From assembly GCA_947495425.1 (NCBI GenBank), contig CANLYR010000027.1, positions 1-54,692 of the forward strand: a stretch of DNA of 54,692 nt. The letters run 5' to 3'. A program made the position numbers and the translations under genes. Positions 37,101 through 46,365 of the stretch are shown in pieces; within the stretch, counting starts at the first letter, position 1; each line of letters opens with the position of its first letter. Below the pieces are notes generated by a model. That model was not told where the DNA came from. It saw only the letters and a program-made list of their open reading frames with translations, and searched no databases. Source of the stretch: an uncultured Aquimarina sp. (lineage in GTDB: Bacteria > Bacteroidota > Bacteroidia > Flavobacteriales > Flavobacteriaceae).

Positions 37101-37819
37101 TATCGGGCATGGGAAAGATTGCTCAGGATAAAGGATTAGAAAAGGTAACTATTATTTTCAAAAAAACGGATAAGAATCAGCCCGTACACAACTTTTTAAA
37201 TGCTGTAGAAAACGCTACTCAAGAGACCCTCTCCGACCAGACTATGTATACCCTATCAACAGAAGAAGCCTTGAAAGTCAATTTTTCGGCAGCAACGCAG
37301 GAGTTATCTGTTCAAGCACGCCCAGCATCGACGCCAACCAAGAAACCGGCCGTCGCAACAGATCTGTATGAACATATCGCAAATGATCTCTCAACACCTG
37401 ATGCCATAAGGGATGCTATTCAGGAACAAGCTAAAATGAACAGCTTAGCATTGAACTCCAACATGACACGTCCTCCTATTGTTGAGCCTAGCTCGGATAC
37501 TGAAAAAGTGTTAGCGTCACTATGGTCAGAAGTTTTCGGCTTAGAAAAGGTTGGTATACATGACAATTTCTTTCAGTTGGGGGGCAATTCGTTAATGGCT
37601 ACACAAGCCGTTTCTCGTTTACGGAAAAAATTAACCATTGAGTTACAGTTACAACGTCTTCTCGAGTTTCCTACAATAGAGGCACTTGGTAATCACATTG
37701 ACGAGCATTTAGAGAATAATGATGACAAGATACAGGCTCCTGCAATAATTAAAGTTTCCCGTGAATCACGAAAAATGAAGCGTTCGCAACTAAAACGCGA
37801 CGATGAATTAAACAAATAA
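34103..37819 (+). CDS. Hybrid synthetase module: TubC dock-C-FkbH-carrier protein
   Basis: 1238 aa. Residues 1-57 are a TubC-type docking domain (LLTELSEKGIKLWLDGDKLG). Condensation domain ~72-500 has HHxxxD as H206-H-L-S-G-D211, with Ile instead of the usual Gly after Asp. FkbH-like unit ~523-1060 includes the HAD core with DxDxT (D724-C-D726-N-T728-L-W), SKNSEEDV and FIFLDDNPVECAEVR. The carrier protein near the C-terminus has Ser1163 in LGGNSL. No adenylation domain is present. Known FkbH domains take 1,3-bisphosphoglycerate, remove the phosphate and load glycerate on a carrier, so this module would condense the incoming acyl chain with a glyceryl unit, probably through a hydroxyl (ester). 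The basic C-terminal tail (RKMKRSQLKRDDELNK) may dock onto the next protein. Confidence 0.92.
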   Translation: MILTELLTELSEKGIKLWLDGDKLGIRAPKGSLTQELRLLLQEHKNDILELLRRQGQTKELTDLPLVPVFRDKPIPLSLEQQRLWMLNQWMPKNATHNIVQAIRFSGILDIELLKCSLNDIGHRHEALRTTFPKKKGNPVQQIGEFKLVLDYEDYSQITESQEDLVISQLADDEAKRLLDIYKGPLWRFKLAKFGSTNHVLFIVFHHLSGDIFSANLLIRELAVSYETLLKGQIPELERLSVQYADFSVWQKHWLEAGHADKHIEYWKRKLKGTSFKLDMPKDHSDRRDLQGNYHTFRFPKESWELIKKISMEKDVTVAVVLLTAFNVLLHHFSGEEDIVVGVPTSGRSNAKLASLIGFFAYPLLIRSDLSENPSFEHLLVKVRKLLIEAQIHQNVPFSKVMEVLRSENEALSGPRVLFSTFLGNQLKTIKLPNLLLTPISDASRAPSDLDLLWSMYEVDGELCGTISYRSSLFDSDTIQYLVDSYLKILSQCMASPDSKLSDFDLIEALRAKIDSPRPKIAISATFTAESMDESLKFWVSKLNLPYQIQFAQYNQIFQELLLPDSLFSNNTLGVNVILIRFVDWLRFDEDHKSISNDIPTPEIISKIKKNIDDFASALQSKAKQSTSSYLVCLCPSTSSIQSEKVWTKTENHLITALQGITGVYLTTPNEIAQMYPLPEYYDPHSDKIGHIPFTPTYFSSLSTLIIRKILATKRSAYKVIVLDCDNTLWQGVCGEDGADGVKVTDAFKELQRFVLKQYEKGMLVCLCSKNSEEDVRQVFNEHPDMLLRWEHLVSWRINWQPKSENIRSIAEELQLGLDSFIFLDDNPVECAEVRAQCPAVLTLQVPENSKNIERFLSHNWAFDRLKVTEEDQRRSQFYQQNSQRQEVMQSSLTLGEFVKGLDLKVDMCVMVPELYERVSQLTQRTNQFNANKLNLSVGEIKALCDSRDDSCFVVTVKDRFGDYGLVGVMLANVSKSSLIVDTFLLSCRTLGRGVEHQMLSGMGKIAQDKGLEKVTIIFKKTDKNQPVHNFLNAVENATQETLSDQTMYTLSTEEALKVNFSAATQELSVQARPASTPTKKPAVATDLYEHIANDLSTPDAIRDAIQEQAKMNSLALNSNMTRPPIVEPSSDTEKVLASLWSEVFGLEKVGIHDNFFQLGGNSLMATQAVSRLRKKLTIELQLQRLLEFPTIEALGNHIDEHLENNDDKIQAPAIIKVSRESRKMKRSQLKRDDELNK

Positions 37820-37834
37820 TATTATTTACTCAAT

Positions 37835-40800
37835 ATGACAGAAAAAAATAAAACGTTTGAGAATATTTCTGGTGATCCGGAAACAGCTAATGAGAAGCTT
37901 CAAGATCACTTAGGAGACGAAGTTTTTGTTTTTCCCACTTCTTATAGTCAAGAACAATTATGGCTTTTAGAACAATTAAGAGGGGAAAGGTCACTTTATA
38001 ATATAGCCGGGGGTTTGAAATTAGAAGGTTCATTGAAAATTTCGGCTCTCAAAAAAGCTCTGGAAGAAATCGCACTGCGCCAAGAGATCCTTAGAACAAC
38101 CTTTCCTGTTATTGAGGGTAGTCCGGTACAGGCAATTACTCCTACTTTTTCTACTCCTCTTACGGTTGTTGATTGGCAAGAAAAACCTACAGTACAACAA
38201 GAGGAAGAATTGAAGCATTTTATAGAACAAGAACTGCGGCAAACCTTTGATCTTGCCAAAGGTCCACTTTGGGGAGTAAAGCTCATACAATTATCTTCCA
38301 AATCTTATGTTCTATTTCTGACCATGCACCATATTATTGGCGATGGTTGGTCTATAGGAAGATTTCTATACGAGTTAGCAGTACTTTATAGGGCTTTTTC
38401 TAAGAATAATTTTTCTCCTTTAGCAGAATTAGAAATTCAATATGCTGACTTTGCAGAATGGCAACGTCAATTCATTTCGGGAGAAACCCTAAAACACCAA
38501 TTGAAATATTGGGAAGAACATTTAAAAGGCGCACCTGCATGTATTAACTTGCCAACTGATAGGCCGCGACCTGAAGCACTGACGTATAATGGCAAACGGC
38601 AAGAGTTAAGCCTGTCTTCTTCATTGGCCCAGTCGCTTCAAACCTTGAGCCAAGATGAAGGCGTAACCTTATTTGCCACGCTCATGACTGCTTTGAAAAT
38701 TCTTTTGGCCAAGTATGCGAAACAAAATGATTTGGTGGTAGGTACCGTAATTGCAGGTCGTAATAGGGCTGAAATAGAACCATTGATAGGTTGCTTTATG
38801 AACTTTTTAGCCCTGCGATCGCAGATCAATGAAACACAAACAGTACAAGATTTTCTCAAGCAGGTAAGCCAAACGGTTCTTAATGCCTATGCCCAACAAG
38901 ATTGCCCCTTTGAAAAGGTAGTTGAAGCAATAAATCCTGAAAGGGCGACCAATCAAAACCCTATTTACAATGTCGCTTTGTTGTTACATAACTATCCACT
39001 AAAATATCAGTTTGATGAAACATTAGTTGCCACACCCATACCTATTGATACGGGGTCAGCCTTGTTAGATCTTCGCTTCGAGGTATTTACAGCGGCCGAC
39101 AAACTTCTTTTACAATGTGAGTACAGCACTGATTTGTTTGAAGATAAGACTGTTGAATTACTTTTGAAAGACTATAGCGCCATTCTTGAGCAAATGGCTT
39201 ACCAGATAGCACTTCCCTTAACGGATATTAAGCTATCTAAAAAATTAGAATCTAGAATAGCGCGTATGCGCCATCAGGAAAAAGAAAAGCCCACGCTGGC
39301 TATGGCGAGTACTTTTACTGCTGAACCTATTGAAGAACCTGTTTCTTTTTGGCTAGAAAAACTTGACCTTCCTTTTCAAGTCAAGTTCGCTCCTTATAAT
39401 CAGGTTTTTCAGGAATTACTTGATCCTAGTAGTTTAACAGCGACCAATCAAGAAGGGGTCAACATCTTGTTAATACGATTTGAAGATTGGAACACGACTG
39501 AAAATCAGCTTTCTCTTCGAGTAGACCTTAATCAAAAAGAAAGATTACTACATAATCAAGAATCTCATATCTTACCAAATCGTTGGGAAATAGCGCATTT
39601 AAATCAATATGAAACGGATTACTTGTACAATGAAATTTTTGTTGACGAAGTATATTCAAGAAATGGTATTATTTTCAAAGAGGATGATTGTATTGTCGAT
39701 GTAGGTGCCAATATTGGAATGTTTACTCTTTTTGCACAGCAAAAATGCCCCAAAGGAAAGATTTATTCTATTGAGCCTGCACCCAATACTTTTAAAGCTT
39801 TACAAATTAATGCTGCCCTTTATGGCAATGCAGTGAAAGCACTTAATTGTGGATTGGGAAGTCAGAATAAAGAAGATATTTTTACATTCTATCCAAAATC
39901 CTCTGTTTTCTCAAGTTTTACTGCCGATCAAGAAACTGATGAAGAAGCGATTCGAGCGGTCATTATGAATATGATCAAACAAAGTGACCCTTCCCTTACT
40001 GAGGAGCTAGCGAATACCTTGGTAGATAATCTCATTAAAGAAAGGTTAGAGCAACAAACCTATTCTGTTCAACTTAGGACATTATCAGATATTATTGAAG
40101 AAGAAGGAATCAACCAAATCGACTTACTCAAGTTAGATGCAGAAAAAAGTGAAGTTCCTATTCTTCAAGGGATCAAAGATTCACATTGGCCTATGATCAA
40201 ACAAATTGTTATGGAGTTGCATGAACAAGATGGCACTCAATTGAAAGAGGTTACACAACTGCTGGATAAAAAGGGGTTTGACTGGATATTAGAAGAAGAA
40301 ACTTTATTGCAAAGTTCAGGACTTTATACGATATATGCTACTCGTCTATCTAAAAACCTGAAAGAAAACCAAGCAGCTTCAAACTATAAAATAACTGGGG
40401 TTGAAGAAAACATACAAGAGCTGATTGATACACTAAAAAGCAAACCGGCCAATACCACTACTCCTTTTTTTATTTTATGTTGTCCTCCTTCCCCTCAGGT
40501 CATAGCCAGCCCAAAACATAAAGCTTTATTTGAAACATTAGAGCATAAGTTGGCAGACGACCTAGAAAGCATGAGTAATATTTATGTGATCAAAACCCCT
40601 GAACTTACCAGGCTTTATCCAGTAGAAGACCTTTATGATACCGATGGAGATATATTGGGTCATGTACCATATACCCAAAGCGGGTTTACAGCCTTGGGCA
40701 CGTTGTTGGCCCGTAGACTGGCCAATATAAAATCATCTCCTTACAAAGTGATTGTTCTCGACTGTGACCAAACTTTGTGGAAAGGCGTTTGCGGAGAAGA

Positions 40801-43084
40801 TGGAGCTCAAGGCGTACAAATTACCGAACACTTTAAAATGTTACAAAAATTCATGCTTACACAACAAGATCAGGGTAAAATTATCTGTTTGTGCAGTAAA
40901 AATGAACCTGAGGATGTTTTTGAAGTATTCGATTCCAACAATGCCATGCTGCTCCAGCGTAAGGATATTGTTTCTTCTCGCATTAATTGGCAACCAAAGT
41001 CAGAAAATATCAAATCACTCGCCGAAGAATTAAAACTTGGTTTGGATAGTTTTATTTTTGTCGATGATAACCCTGTCGAATGTGCCGAAGTTCGAGCAAA
41101 TTGCCCAGCGGTCTTGACCTTGCAATTGCCAAAAGATGATGCCGAAATACCTCAATTTCTCGATCATATATGGGCTTTTGATAACCTAAAGACCACTGCC
41201 GAAGACAAAAAAAGAACCGAGCTTTATCGGGATAACGTTGAGCGCGAGCGTTTACGTAAAGAGACTCTGACTTTTGGGGATTTCTTGAAGGGATTAAACT
41301 TAAAGGTTAGCATTACACCTGCTCAACCTGAACAATTAGCCAGGGTAGCACAACTTACCCAACGTACAAACCAATTTAACGTAACTACTGTTCGTCGTTC
41401 AGAAAGTGAGATTCAACAACTAATTGATTCGGATACTTTTAAAGCCCTTACCGTAAGTGTGAAAGACCGCTTTGGGGACTATGGTTTAGTTGGTGCTGTG
41501 TTATGGGAAGAACATCAAGAATGTCTTAAAATCGATACGTTTTTATTAAGCTGCCGTGCTTTAGGCAAGGGCGTAGAACATCAAATGTTGGCTCATGTGG
41601 CAAAAATTGCCCAAAATGGACAAAGGAAATGGGTAGAAGTGCCTTGTTTTCCCACCGAGAAAAATCGCCCGGTACGAGACTTTCTTAATACAGTAGGAAA
41701 GCAATATAAGAAAGAAATTGACAAAGGCATGGTCTTTAAATTTCCAGCTGAAACACTAGTTAATTTAGTATTCGATCCGGATAGTAAGAAAAATGAAAAT
41801 GTTAAAAATAAGACTAAATCTCCCACGAAAACGGCCCAATCACCTTCAATTGGCTTCACCTCGCGCGAAATATACCAAACAATTGCCTCAAAATTCAATA
41901 CCGTAGCGCAAATAATCGGTGAACTTAAAGCTCAAAATCAATGGCAGCAGCGATCACTTGATAATAACTTCGTCGCACCACGCAATATTACAGAAGAACA
42001 ATTATCGCAGATTTGGCGTAATGTCTTAAAAATAGACGAGATCGGTATTCGCGACAATTTTTTCAAATTAGGAGGCACTTCGTTATTGGCAGTACGTTTA
42101 ATGGCTCAAGTTCAAAAACAATTTAATCACAATTTGCCTTTGGCGGTCCTATTTCAAAGTCAAACCATAGAAGATTTGGCAAACTTATTACATAACGAGA
42201 CTGATGCTTTATCGTGGTCTCCTCTTGTTCCTATTCAGCCCGAGGGTACTAAAGAACCTTTTTTCTGTATACCAGGAGCGGGGGGTAATGTGCTATATTT
42301 TTATGAATTAGCCAGACTTATGCATACCGATAGACCGTTTTATGGCTTGCAGCCTTTAGGACTTGATGGAACCTCACTACCTCATGAACGGGTTGAGGAC
42401 ATGGCGTCTTACTATATAGAAGCAATACGATCTATGAAGCCTCACGGACCTTATGTATTAGGAGGACATTCATTCGGCAGCCATGTTGCCCTTGAAATGG
42501 CACAACAATTACTTAGACAGGGAGAAAAAGTAGCCCTTCTAGCAGTTTTTGATGCTCCGGCACCTGTCTTAGAGGCACCTACTATAGCAAACGATGATCA
42601 AAAAAATGAAGCTGCATGGTTGATCGAACTGGCAGAAGTTATTGAAGAATGGTTGGGTAAGAAACTCGCCATCACTTATGACGATATCGCACAACTGGAT
42701 CACGATGATCAATTAACTTATTTTAAAGAATGCTTGCAACAAATTGATTTATTACCGGCTCAATCAGACATATCACAAGTTCGCGGATTGATCAATGTTT
42801 TTAAAGCAAATCACCAGGCTAATTATTCTCCACAAGAAAGTATTGACCTAGCTGAAATAGTTTTATTCAAAGCGAGTGAGTTGACAGAATATCAATCAGA
42901 TACTGGTTCGACCTCTATATTAGAAGAAACTACTTGGGGTTGGAATAAGTTTTCACAGGAAGTAAAAACTTTTGTAGTTCCGGGAAATCATATGAGTATG
43001 TTGGCGCACCACAATGTGGATAAGTTGGCTCGACAACTTTGTGATCAATTGGATGAGTTAAAGCAACAAGAAGAAACCGATTAA
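37835..43084 (+). CDS. Hybrid synthetase module: C-FkbH(with nested FkbM MT)-carrier-TE
   Basis: 1749 aa. Condensation domain ~33-470 has an intact HHIIGDG (H165, H166, D170). The FkbH unit begins ~488 (STFTAEPIEEPVSFWLEKL) but is interrupted after VNILLIRFEDW by an FkbM-type SAM methyltransferase (~595-835, D622-V-G-A-N-I-G, SIEPAPNTFKALQ). It then resumes with the HAD core (D976-C-D978-Q-T, FIFVDDNPVECAEVR). A carrier domain has Ser1416 in LGGTSL. The terminal thioesterase (~1460-1745) has GGHSFGS with Ser1546 and a late His in PGNHMSML. It should load a second glyceryl unit, O-methylate it, condense and release the product. No A domain is present. The Asn-to-Gln change in the HAD motif (DCDQT) leaves both Asp in place. 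Confidence 0.92.
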   Translation: MTEKNKTFENISGDPETANEKLQDHLGDEVFVFPTSYSQEQLWLLEQLRGERSLYNIAGGLKLEGSLKISALKKALEEIALRQEILRTTFPVIEGSPVQAITPTFSTPLTVVDWQEKPTVQQEEELKHFIEQELRQTFDLAKGPLWGVKLIQLSSKSYVLFLTMHHIIGDGWSIGRFLYELAVLYRAFSKNNFSPLAELEIQYADFAEWQRQFISGETLKHQLKYWEEHLKGAPACINLPTDRPRPEALTYNGKRQELSLSSSLAQSLQTLSQDEGVTLFATLMTALKILLAKYAKQNDLVVGTVIAGRNRAEIEPLIGCFMNFLALRSQINETQTVQDFLKQVSQTVLNAYAQQDCPFEKVVEAINPERATNQNPIYNVALLLHNYPLKYQFDETLVATPIPIDTGSALLDLRFEVFTAADKLLLQCEYSTDLFEDKTVELLLKDYSAILEQMAYQIALPLTDIKLSKKLESRIARMRHQEKEKPTLAMASTFTAEPIEEPVSFWLEKLDLPFQVKFAPYNQVFQELLDPSSLTATNQEGVNILLIRFEDWNTTENQLSLRVDLNQKERLLHNQESHILPNRWEIAHLNQYETDYLYNEIFVDEVYSRNGIIFKEDDCIVDVGANIGMFTLFAQQKCPKGKIYSIEPAPNTFKALQINAALYGNAVKALNCGLGSQNKEDIFTFYPKSSVFSSFTADQETDEEAIRAVIMNMIKQSDPSLTEELANTLVDNLIKERLEQQTYSVQLRTLSDIIEEEGINQIDLLKLDAEKSEVPILQGIKDSHWPMIKQIVMELHEQDGTQLKEVTQLLDKKGFDWILEEETLLQSSGLYTIYATRLSKNLKENQAASNYKITGVEENIQELIDTLKSKPANTTTPFFILCCPPSPQVIASPKHKALFETLEHKLADDLESMSNIYVIKTPELTRLYPVEDLYDTDGDILGHVPYTQSGFTALGTLLARRLANIKSSPYKVIVLDCDQTLWKGVCGEDGAQGVQITEHFKMLQKFMLTQQDQGKIICLCSKNEPEDVFEVFDSNNAMLLQRKDIVSSRINWQPKSENIKSLAEELKLGLDSFIFVDDNPVECAEVRANCPAVLTLQLPKDDAEIPQFLDHIWAFDNLKTTAEDKKRTELYRDNVERERLRKETLTFGDFLKGLNLKVSITPAQPEQLARVAQLTQRTNQFNVTTVRRSESEIQQLIDSDTFKALTVSVKDRFGDYGLVGAVLWEEHQECLKIDTFLLSCRALGKGVEHQMLAHVAKIAQNGQRKWVEVPCFPTEKNRPVRDFLNTVGKQYKKEIDKGMVFKFPAETLVNLVFDPDSKKNENVKNKTKSPTKTAQSPSIGFTSREIYQTIASKFNTVAQIIGELKAQNQWQQRSLDNNFVAPRNITEEQLSQIWRNVLKIDEIGIRDNFFKLGGTSLLAVRLMAQVQKQFNHNLPLAVLFQSQTIEDLANLLHNETDALSWSPLVPIQPEGTKEPFFCIPGAGGNVLYFYELARLMHTDRPFYGLQPLGLDGTSLPHERVEDMASYYIEAIRSMKPHGPYVLGGHSFGSHVALEMAQQLLRQGEKVALLAVFDAPAPVLEAPTIANDDQKNEAAWLIELAEVIEEWLGKKLAITYDDIAQLDHDDQLTYFKECLQQIDLLPAQSDISQVRGLINVFKANHQANYSPQESIDLAEIVLFKASELTEYQSDTGSTSILEETTWGWNKFSQEVKTFVVPGNHMSMLAHHNVDKLARQLCDQLDELKQQEETD

Positions 43085-43141
43085 TTTACAAAGCTTAAAA
43101 GTACCGATAAATAAATTTTAAACTATATAAATACCCCAATC

Positions 43142-45058
43142 ATGAGTAGTAAAAATAATAAAAGTAATGTAGATATGCATAGTAACTTTTCTAAAGAAGA
43201 ATTCTATTCTACAGATCAAACCTTAACAAACAATGAAAATACTTCAATAAAACAGTTGGATGAAAATTATTCAGACTTAAATTCCTTAGTTGCTATTCTT
43301 CGCTACAGAAGTACGAATCAACCTGATAAATTGGCCTACACTTTTCTTGAAGATGGCGAAGGGAAAGAAATCAATCTTACGTATGGGCAACTGGATCGAC
43401 AAGCACTAATAATTGCCGGTTTTCTCCAAAATGAAGGTTTAAAAGGAGAAAGAGCCCTGTTAATATTTCCTCCAGGGTTGGAATTTGTAACCGCTTTTTT
43501 TGGTTGTTTGTATGCAGGAACAATTGCAGTGCCTGCCTATCCACCGCGTCCTAATCGTTCTATGGAGCGATTGGCAGCTATTGTTGAGGATGCAGGAGCG
43601 AAAGTAGTATTAACCACTTCCTTCATTCGATTTGGATTAAGTTCAAGCTTACTTAATGAAGATAAACTATCGTCACTGCGCTGGTTGGCTGTCGATGAAC
43701 TAGAAGTTTCTTATGCTGAGAAATGGAAAGCTCCAGAAATTGATAAGGAAACATTAGCCTTCTTGCAATATACTTCTGGGTCGACCGGTAATCCCAAAGG
43801 TGTTATGGTCTCTCACAGCAACTTAATCCACAATCAGAAAATAATTCAAGAGGCATTTAATCATAATGATAAAAGTGTTGGAGTGATTTGGTTACCCCCT
43901 TACCATGATATGGGATTAATAGGAGGTATTATTCAACCGCTTTATGTCGGATTTCCTGTAGTATTATTATCACCTTTGCACTTTTTGCAAAAGCCTATTC
44001 GATGGTTACAGGCTATCTCTAATTATAAAGGTACCTCGAGTGGAGGTCCTAATTTTGCCTATGATCTATGTTTAGGTAAAATCAAAGCTGAACAATTAGA
44101 AGGTTTAGATTTGAGCAGTTGGAAGATCGCCTTCAATGGAGCGGAACCCGTCAAGGCTGAAACCTTAGAAAATTTTTCAAAATATTTTAATCAACACGGT
44201 TTTAATGCTTCGGTATTTTACCCCTGTTATGGAATGGCCGAAACTACACTTTTTGTTAGTGGGGGTGCCTATCATGAACCTCCTGTGATTACCGAAGTAC
44301 TGGAAACCGATTTACTGGATAACCGTGTAACTTTAGCTGAGGTCGGAGCACTTGGAGTAAGAAAATTAGTCGGCTGTGGTCAAGGTTTTTTAGGTACTAT
44401 TATCAAAATTGTACACCCAGAGACAAAAAGGCCTTGCGAAGATCAGGAAGTTGGCGAAATCTGGGTGGCTAGCGATAGTGTCGCCCAAGGCTATTGGCAG
44501 CAAAAGGAATTAACAGAAATAACCTTTAGGGCCTGTACTAATGAAATCAAAGACAATTTATTTTTACGAACCGGAGACCTTGGATTTACATTAAACAACG
44601 AACTTTACGTTACGGGACGATTAAAAGATGTGATTATTATTAGTGGTCGTAACCATTATCCTACAGATATTGAACTAACAGTCCAAAAGAGCCACATAGC
44701 CATAGCTCCTAATCGCGTAGCGGCATTTGCTATACAAGTAAAAGGGAATGAAAAACTTGTTGTGGTTGCAGAGGTAGATCGACGTTATCATAGAGATTTG
44801 TTGAAGTTCAAGACACATAATGATCAGGCAGAAATTGCTGGGGATGGAATATCCAAAGAAGTATCTGAAAAACTGAATGAAATGATATCAAATATTAAGG
44901 AGGCAATTTCTTCTTATCATGGATTGCGTCCTCACGCCATAGCATTGGTTAAATCTGGCAGTATTCCGAAAACCTCCAGCGGAAAGATTCGTCGCTTTGC
45001 GTGTAGAAATGATTTTTCACAAGAAAAACTAGATCTTATTGGAGGTGATGGACTATAA
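43142..45058 (+). CDS. Fatty acyl-AMP ligase (FAAL)
   Basis: 638-aa member of the ANL superfamily that activates a fatty acid as acyl-adenylate and passes it to an ACP instead of CoA. Motifs: LQYTSGSTGNPKGVMVSHSNL (AMP-binding loop), VGVIWLPPYHDMGLIGG and FAYDLCLGKI, both characteristic of FAAL proteins, and YVTGRLKDVIIISGRNHYPTDIE with the C-terminal PKTSSGKIRRF lysine. About 40 extra residues precede the domain. It lies 57 bp after the thioesterase-containing gene, and its probable partner is the ACP at the operon's start. Chain length cannot be read from the sequence. Confidence 0.94.
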   Translation: MSSKNNKSNVDMHSNFSKEEFYSTDQTLTNNENTSIKQLDENYSDLNSLVAILRYRSTNQPDKLAYTFLEDGEGKEINLTYGQLDRQALIIAGFLQNEGLKGERALLIFPPGLEFVTAFFGCLYAGTIAVPAYPPRPNRSMERLAAIVEDAGAKVVLTTSFIRFGLSSSLLNEDKLSSLRWLAVDELEVSYAEKWKAPEIDKETLAFLQYTSGSTGNPKGVMVSHSNLIHNQKIIQEAFNHNDKSVGVIWLPPYHDMGLIGGIIQPLYVGFPVVLLSPLHFLQKPIRWLQAISNYKGTSSGGPNFAYDLCLGKIKAEQLEGLDLSSWKIAFNGAEPVKAETLENFSKYFNQHGFNASVFYPCYGMAETTLFVSGGAYHEPPVITEVLETDLLDNRVTLAEVGALGVRKLVGCGQGFLGTIIKIVHPETKRPCEDQEVGEIWVASDSVAQGYWQQKELTEITFRACTNEIKDNLFLRTGDLGFTLNNELYVTGRLKDVIIISGRNHYPTDIELTVQKSHIAIAPNRVAAFAIQVKGNEKLVVVAEVDRRYHRDLLKFKTHNDQAEIAGDGISKEVSEKLNEMISNIKEAISSYHGLRPHAIALVKSGSIPKTSSGKIRRFACRNDFSQEKLDLIGGDGL

Positions 45059-45227
45059 AACTAAATTGGTAAATCAATATGTAACTCTTTCGTAAAATAT
45101 GAATTTGATATCATTAAAAAGATTTAATACAGCAATTATAGTTTCTTAAACGATTATTATTTGTTTTAGTAACTTCGTGAGGAAGTTTCAGTTTTTTTAA
45201 AATGGAACTTTAAAATCGGATAAACTG

Positions 45228-45896
45228 TTGAAGAATCAAGACAATATTATTAAAGTTCATGTATTATTTGCGCGTAACAGGAAAAAAAGATGTGATCTGT
45301 TATCGTCTGAACAATTATCCGTCTTTTCTTGTGAGTATATAAAAAGAATAAGCAAATATAGAAGATGGCAAGACATTCAAGCATCCATAATAGGTAGGAT
45401 ACTACTTTCTAGGGGATTATCAAACTTTTACGATAATGAACTTAATTTTAATCGAATTGAAGATGATGAATTTAAACGTCCATTTATTTTAAACTCTCAA
45501 ATAGATTTCAATATATCTCACGCATCAGAATTTGTTATTTGTGCAATGAGCAAAAGCTGTAAAATTGGAGTCGATATTGAAAAGATTAGAAATATTACTG
45601 TTCAAGATTTTTATTGCCAGATGACTGAATCAGAATTAATTAATATGGATAGAAGCGAAAATCTAAACAAGAATTTTTTTAACTACTGGACGCAAAAAGA
45701 AGCAGTTTTAAAAGCAAACGGTAAAGGGTTATATGTACCACTAAAAAGTTTTGAAATTATCAAAAACAAAACCTGTTTAGACAGACAAGAATATTTTCTT
45801 AACTCAATAAATATCGATGAGCAATATATAGGCCATCTTGCCACTTCGACTAAAATTTTTGCGAATGAAATATCACTTACAGAGATCAGAATCTAA
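45228..45896 (+). CDS. 4'-phosphopantetheinyl transferase, Sfp type
   Basis: 222 aa. Converts apo carrier proteins to the holo form with CoA, here probably the four carrier domains of this locus. Motifs: NISHASEFVICAMS, G-V-D-I-E-K-I-R with the magnesium-binding Asp and Glu, and W-T-Q-K-E-A-V-L-K-A-N-G-K-G-L. The frame opens after a stop at 45198, and the only early start is TTG at 45228; no ATG fits, so a weak TTG start (low expression) is likely. It is 169 bp after the FAAL gene, so it may have its own promoter. Confidence 0.9.
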   Translation: MKNQDNIIKVHVLFARNRKKRCDLLSSEQLSVFSCEYIKRISKYRRWQDIQASIIGRILLSRGLSNFYDNELNFNRIEDDEFKRPFILNSQIDFNISHASEFVICAMSKSCKIGVDIEKIRNITVQDFYCQMTESELINMDRSENLNKNFFNYWTQKEAVLKANGKGLYVPLKSFEIIKNKTCLDRQEYFLNSINIDEQYIGHLATSTKIFANEISLTEIRI

Positions 45897-46365
45897 CAAA
45901 ATTTACAATATCGTCTAAGCTAAGCACTTTCAAATATTTCTTTACAAGTTCTAAAAAATAGTACTTACGTTATTTAAGAAATTAGGAAACTGTAGTCACA
46001 AAGTTCCTCTTCTAAGAATATGAATAATACGGAGATGGAAACATCGATTTGTTTTGATAAACGGTATAATTTGTTGATTCAGAACTTAAATCAGACAGAC
46101 TTTTATACTCGAAATTCTTAACTATCTTTTATCTTGATGAGATAGCTTATTTCGAACTATCAAATTGTTTGGTGTATAATAGATATCATTTTTCCAGACA
46201 CTTACAAGAATATCCCTCTTGCTTTTTTTAAAAGATGTTAGAAATGTTAAAAAAAAGTTATTGAATTGATTCAGAATTCTTATATTTTGCAAGCATTAAA
46301 AATATATTGTCAATCTGCTTAATTGTCGGTTACTGAAACTTTTTTACGCTAGTAAACCCCATTAC
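45897..46365. other. Intergenic region before the TPR regulator
   Basis: 469 bp without a gene. TTG at 46261 followed after 17 bp by TATATTTTG (46281-46289) is close to, but not exactly, the flavobacterial -33/-7 promoter pattern and may drive the next gene. Confidence 0.4.
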
